Part shown: positions 61,180 to 64,000 of the stretch, in pieces
How the letters are laid out: each line of letters starts with the position of its first letter
How positions within the stretch are numbered: position 1 is the stretch's first letter
NCBI GenBank assembly: GCA_002173095.1
Contig: NHBK01000009.1
Location: 434,001 to 498,000 of the forward strand
DNA: 64,000 nt
Reading direction: 5' to 3'
From: Hyphomonadaceae bacterium TMED5
GTDB taxonomy: Bacteria > Pseudomonadota > Alphaproteobacteria > Caulobacterales > Hyphomonadaceae
Position numbers and translations under genes: made by a program
Notes under the pieces: model-generated
What the model was told of the DNA's origin: nothing
The model's database searches: none
Seen by the model: the letters and a program-made list of their open reading frames with translations, nothing else

Positions 61180-62805
61180 TTGGCTGATATCTTCACAACG
61201 TCTTCGCCGAATGAATGGTGGCGCGGTGCCACGTTTTATCAGATTTATCCGCGCAGTTTTCAGGATACGACGGGTAATGGCGTTGGTGACCTCAAGGGAA
61301 TTACCGAGCGTTTGGAATATGTTGCGTCCCTGAATGTGGATGCGATCTGGCTGTCGCCCTTTTTCACATCGCCCATGAAGGACTTTGGATATGACGTGTC
61401 TGATTATTGTGACGTCGATCCGATTTTCGGCACGCTGGAAGACTTTGACAATTTGCTGGCCCGCGCAAAAGAGCTGGGCCTGAAAGTCATTATTGATCAG
61501 GTGTATTCTCACACATCTGACCAGCATAACTGGTTTCAGGAGAGCCGGAAAAACCGGACCAATTATCAGGCAGACTGGTATATCTGGGCCGATGCCAAGC
61601 CCGATGGTTCGCCGCCAAACAATTGGCAGGCTTATTTTGGCGGCTCCTCCTGGCAATGGGATTCCAGCCGCAAACAATATTTCATGCATAACTTTCTGAG
61701 CTCCCAACCGGACCTCAATCTGCATCATCCGCGCGTGCAGGATGCGCTGATGGATGTCACGCGCTTCTGGCTGGATCGCGGCGTGGATGGCTTCCGTCTG
61801 GATGTGGTGAATTGCTTCATGCATGACCCAGAATTGCGCGATAACCCGCCATCTGGCCGCCCGATCGAAGACGTCGTGCGCAGCTTCGATATGCAGGACC
61901 ATATTTACAGCGAAACCCACCATGAGACGGTGAACTTCCTCACGCGTATGCGCTGGGTGCTGGATAGCTATGAAGGCAATAAGTTCACGGTCGCTGAGGT
62001 TTCCAGCCCTGATCCGTTCAAATTTCAGCGCGAATATACCTCCGGGCATTCACGGCTGAACACGTCTTACAATTTCGACTTTCTGTATCTGGATCATCTG
62101 ACGGGCTGGTCTGTGTCCAACTCGCTATCCAGCTGGGAAGGGGACCCGGCTCATGGCTGGCCAAGCTGGGCCTTTTCAAACCATGATGCGCCTCGCGCAC
62201 TCTCGCGCTGGTCGGAGGGCATGAATACCATTCTTCATGCCAAGCTTTATCTGATGCTGCTGCTCAGCATGCGTGGCACGGTGTTCATGTATCAGGGCGA
62301 GGAATTAGGGCTGCCCACGGGCAATGTGCCATTTGAGTTTCTGCAAGACCCTGAAGCCATTGAGAACTGGCCGCATACGCTTGGCCGCGATGGTGCGCGT
62401 ACGCCATTCCCATGGTCGTCGACCGAAGATTATGCAGGCTTCAGCAAGGTTGAGCCCTGGCTTCCAGTGGACCCGGCGCACGCAGCCCTGGCGCCTGATG
62501 TGCAGGAAGCGGATGAGGATTCCACACTGGTCTTTGCCCGCGAGGCGATCCGTCTTCGCCGTGATGTGGCACCGATCCGGATTGGCGACCTGGCTTTCAT
62601 CACGGCAGAAGAATACCTCATCGCCTATAAGCGCATTGAGGGTGATGAGACCATTTTGTGCGTCTACAATCTGTCGAACCGGCCATTGGAATATGACTTC
62701 GACCTGCCGAAAGAGCGCGAACTCATTCTTTCCAATATCGGCTTCGAACCGGCCAATATCGAAAATGAGATACCGGCACTTACGGGCTATTGGTGGAAGA
62801 TCTGA
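61180..62805 (+). CDS. alpha-glucosidase, glycoside hydrolase family 13
   Basis: 541 residues from TTG 61180 (ACGGAG six bases upstream). Opening WWRGATFYQIYPRSFQD and IDQVYSHTSDQHNWF are typical; catalytic residues are Asp208 (GFRLDVVN), Glu273 (VAEVSS) and Asp336 (SNHDAPR). No signal peptide, so it acts in the cytoplasm on maltose-type or alpha-1,6 oligosaccharides. No sugar transporter or regulator is adjacent. Confidence 0.93.
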   Translation: MADIFTTSSPNEWWRGATFYQIYPRSFQDTTGNGVGDLKGITERLEYVASLNVDAIWLSPFFTSPMKDFGYDVSDYCDVDPIFGTLEDFDNLLARAKELGLKVIIDQVYSHTSDQHNWFQESRKNRTNYQADWYIWADAKPDGSPPNNWQAYFGGSSWQWDSSRKQYFMHNFLSSQPDLNLHHPRVQDALMDVTRFWLDRGVDGFRLDVVNCFMHDPELRDNPPSGRPIEDVVRSFDMQDHIYSETHHETVNFLTRMRWVLDSYEGNKFTVAEVSSPDPFKFQREYTSGHSRLNTSYNFDFLYLDHLTGWSVSNSLSSWEGDPAHGWPSWAFSNHDAPRALSRWSEGMNTILHAKLYLMLLLSMRGTVFMYQGEELGLPTGNVPFEFLQDPEAIENWPHTLGRDGARTPFPWSSTEDYAGFSKVEPWLPVDPAHAALAPDVQEADEDSTLVFAREAIRLRRDVAPIRIGDLAFITAEEYLIAYKRIEGDETILCVYNLSNRPLEYDFDLPKERELILSNIGFEPANIENEIPALTGYWWKI

Positions 62806-62886
62806 TTATCGCTTTCAGGCTGAGCTGCCCTTATCGTGCTCAAAGGTCGCGTTGACGTTTCACGGGCAAACCGTCATCTGAGCGCT

Positions 62887-63261
62887 ATGAGCAAAGTTTC
62901 TCCTATCTCGGCAGGCCTTTCAGAGCGCTGCCCGAATTGCGGTCAGGGCCGGGTTTTTCGCGGCTATCTGAAGTTCAAAAATCGCTGTGAGGCCTGCGGG
63001 CAGGACTTCACGCAATCAGATACCGCAGACGGCCCGGCATTCTTCGTCGGTTTCATCGTTCTGATCTTCTTTGCGCCGTTCGGATTTATCATTCCGATGG
63101 CCGATCAGCCGCTCTGGTGGAAGATCCTTCTAATGTTCATCCTCGTCATAGTGACCATTGTGGCGAGCCTCATTCTGCTGCCGAAAGCCAAGTCCCTGAT
63201 GATGGCCTTACAGGTCGCTAATCAGGCCAAACAGGCAGAGCTGAAGGGTGATGAAGACTAG
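62887..63261 (+). CDS. DUF983 family membrane protein
   Basis: About 124 residues from ATG 62887. Zinc-ribbon-like start (CPNCGQGRVFRGYLKFKNRC, then EACG) followed by two membrane segments (FFVGFIVLIFFAPFGFIIP, then ILLMFILVIVTIVASLILLP) and a charged tail. Widespread in Alphaproteobacteria; function unknown. A GTG 51 bp upstream is less likely. Confidence 0.88.
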   Translation: MSKVSPISAGLSERCPNCGQGRVFRGYLKFKNRCEACGQDFTQSDTADGPAFFVGFIVLIFFAPFGFIIPMADQPLWWKILLMFILVIVTIVASLILLPKAKSLMMALQVANQAKQAELKGDED

Positions 63262-63368
63262 TCGGTCATTCTGCGGACCTGCCGATAAGCTGACTAAAAT
63301 GGTTGACTATTCCCTGTTCTGATGAAGAGTGTACCTGACTATCATTAAATATAGATCGGGGAATCGTC

Positions 63369-63803
63369 GTGAAATTCAGACTAGCTCTTTCAGCCCTTGT
63401 TTTTGCGCTGGCGGGACCAGTTCATGCAGATGACTGGACGGGCGATGCAGACCTTGGCGCCACTGTTTTCAATACGCAGTGCCAGACCTGCCATTATGTG
63501 CAGACAGAAGACGGCACTTTGCTGGCCGGTCGTGTGAGCCCGATCGGGCCTAATCTGTTTGGCAGTGCGGGTGGTGTGGCTGGAAGCTCCGACTTTGCGC
63601 GCTATTCCACGCCTATTCAGGCCGCAAATACAGCGGGTCTTGTCTGGGATGAGGCCAATCTGGTGGCGTTTCTCGACTCGCCAACCGGGTTTCTAACCGA
63701 AGCAACGGGGGCTGCTGGCCGGTCCGGTATGCCAATGGGCGCGCGTACAGAGGCAGATGCACTGAATGTGGCGGCCTATCTGGCCTCGCTCACCGGCGAA
63801 TAG
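63369..63803 (+). CDS. periplasmic c-type cytochrome
   Basis: 144 residues from GTG 63369 with GGGGAA upstream. Signal peptide cut after PVHA; haem site CQTCH (near 37), with the Met ligand probably in GRSGMPMGA near 120. Class I cytochrome c of the c2/c556 size; donor and acceptor unknown. Confidence 0.88.
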   Translation: MKFRLALSALVFALAGPVHADDWTGDADLGATVFNTQCQTCHYVQTEDGTLLAGRVSPIGPNLFGSAGGVAGSSDFARYSTPIQAANTAGLVWDEANLVAFLDSPTGFLTEATGAAGRSGMPMGARTEADALNVAAYLASLTGE

Positions 63804-63816
63804 GCCGAGCGCGAAA

Positions 63817-63839
63817 GGGCCGCCCGGATAGAGCGGCCC
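63817..63839. terminator. hairpin between cytochrome c and thioesterase-like genes
   Basis: GGGCCGC and GCGGCCC arms with a 9-base loop between two convergent genes. On the minus strand TTTCGC follows; the plus side has no T run. Confidence 0.5.
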
Positions 63840-63846
63840 AATAGCT

Positions 63847-64000
63847 TCAATTTGCTTTCACTTTGAATTCGCGATTGACCACCTGCCAGCTGCCCAGGAA
63901 GTGGCTGACAGGCTTGCCGTCCTCGCGATGGATTGTGGTTTCGATCAGCGCTGTTCTGCGGGTCTGTTCGGTGACGCGCGTTTCAACGCGATAGGTCTGG
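63847..64000 (-). CDS. acyl-CoA thioesterase-like protein, C-terminal end (cut by window edge)
   Basis: The minus strand reads 50 codons from the window edge to TGA at 63847-63849: YRVETRVTEQTRRTALIETT, HREDGKPVSHFLGSWQVVNR, EFKVKAN. The strand pattern fits the end of a hotdog thioesterase. The rest lies outside the window. Confidence 0.55.
   Translation of the reverse strand, partial: QTYRVETRVTEQTRRTALIETTIHREDGKPVSHFLGSWQVVNREFKVKAN

Noticed and set aside
1-64000. tRNA, rRNA, insertion sequences, prophage or integrative elements
   Set aside because: None recognised by eye on either strand: no transposase, integrase or CCA-ended cloverleaf seen. A tRNAscan or Infernal run would be decisive.

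Overview
The window reads as chromosomal DNA of a stalked or dimorphic marine alphaproteobacterium, most likely Caulobacterales in the Hyphomonadaceae/Maricaulaceae range. The evidence is a PodJ-type polarity factor with a full CtrA box upstream, a phoR-pstC-pstA-pstB-phoU-phoB cluster in the Caulobacter order, NodT-type efflux lipoproteins, DUF983 and DUF6460-like proteins, and many degradative acyl-CoA genes. I see no tRNA, rRNA, insertion sequence, CRISPR array or prophage. Taxonomy is inferred from gene content only.

Layout. 0-3.2 kb: tripartite RND efflux operon (minus strand; permease cut by the window edge). 3.4-10.2 kb: phosphate sensing and uptake operon. 10.2-16.4 kb: quinone oxidoreductase, two tandem degenerate receiver proteins, a ribbon-helix-helix/P-II fusion, a MarR-GNAT pair and an MscS channel. 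16.5-19.7 kb: thioredoxin-like protein, then ligase and exonuclease of the Lhr-Lig-Exo-PdeM DNA repair set. 19.8-29.4 kb: secreted and envelope proteins, namely a redoxin/cytochrome c/EF-hand lipoprotein, a very large S8 protease with 27 perfect WGNLDSF repeats and a C-terminal barrel-like region, a TPR-type sensor kinase and a single-domain response regulator. 29.5-34.8 kb: XRE/membrane pair, OmpA lipoprotein, MFS transporter, S9 peptidase. 34.9-42.7 kb: beta-oxidation genes with a MerR regulator and two near-identical operator-like sites. 42.9-46.6 kb: podJ. 46.6-55 kb: PdeM, an OxyR-like LysR regulator divergent from nhaA across a structured leader, enoyl-CoA hydratase, MBL-rhodanese protein, Lhr helicase. 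55-64 kb: small exported proteins, kdsB, ferric iron ABC transporter, alpha-glucosidase, DUF983 protein, cytochrome c and the end of a thioesterase-like gene.

How the genes fit together. The pst-pho block is a complete phosphate signalling circuit lacking only PstS. The four Lhr-Lig-Exo-PdeM repair proteins are all present but scattered over three loci. The acyl-CoA genes form a five-gene operon (dehydrogenase, thioesterase, thiolase, small membrane protein, FadJ-type enzyme) next to a second dehydrogenase and a MerR regulator that probably controls them.

The most unusual items are the WGNLDSF-repeat protease with DnaA- and CtrA-like sites in its long upstream region, the RHH/P-II fusion with an inverted repeat in front of it, the two pseudo-receiver proteins sharing a YVGPCRRR signature, the structured nhaA leader, and an exported-protein gene whose ribosome-binding site and start codon are out of frame with the rest of the gene at an A7 run.
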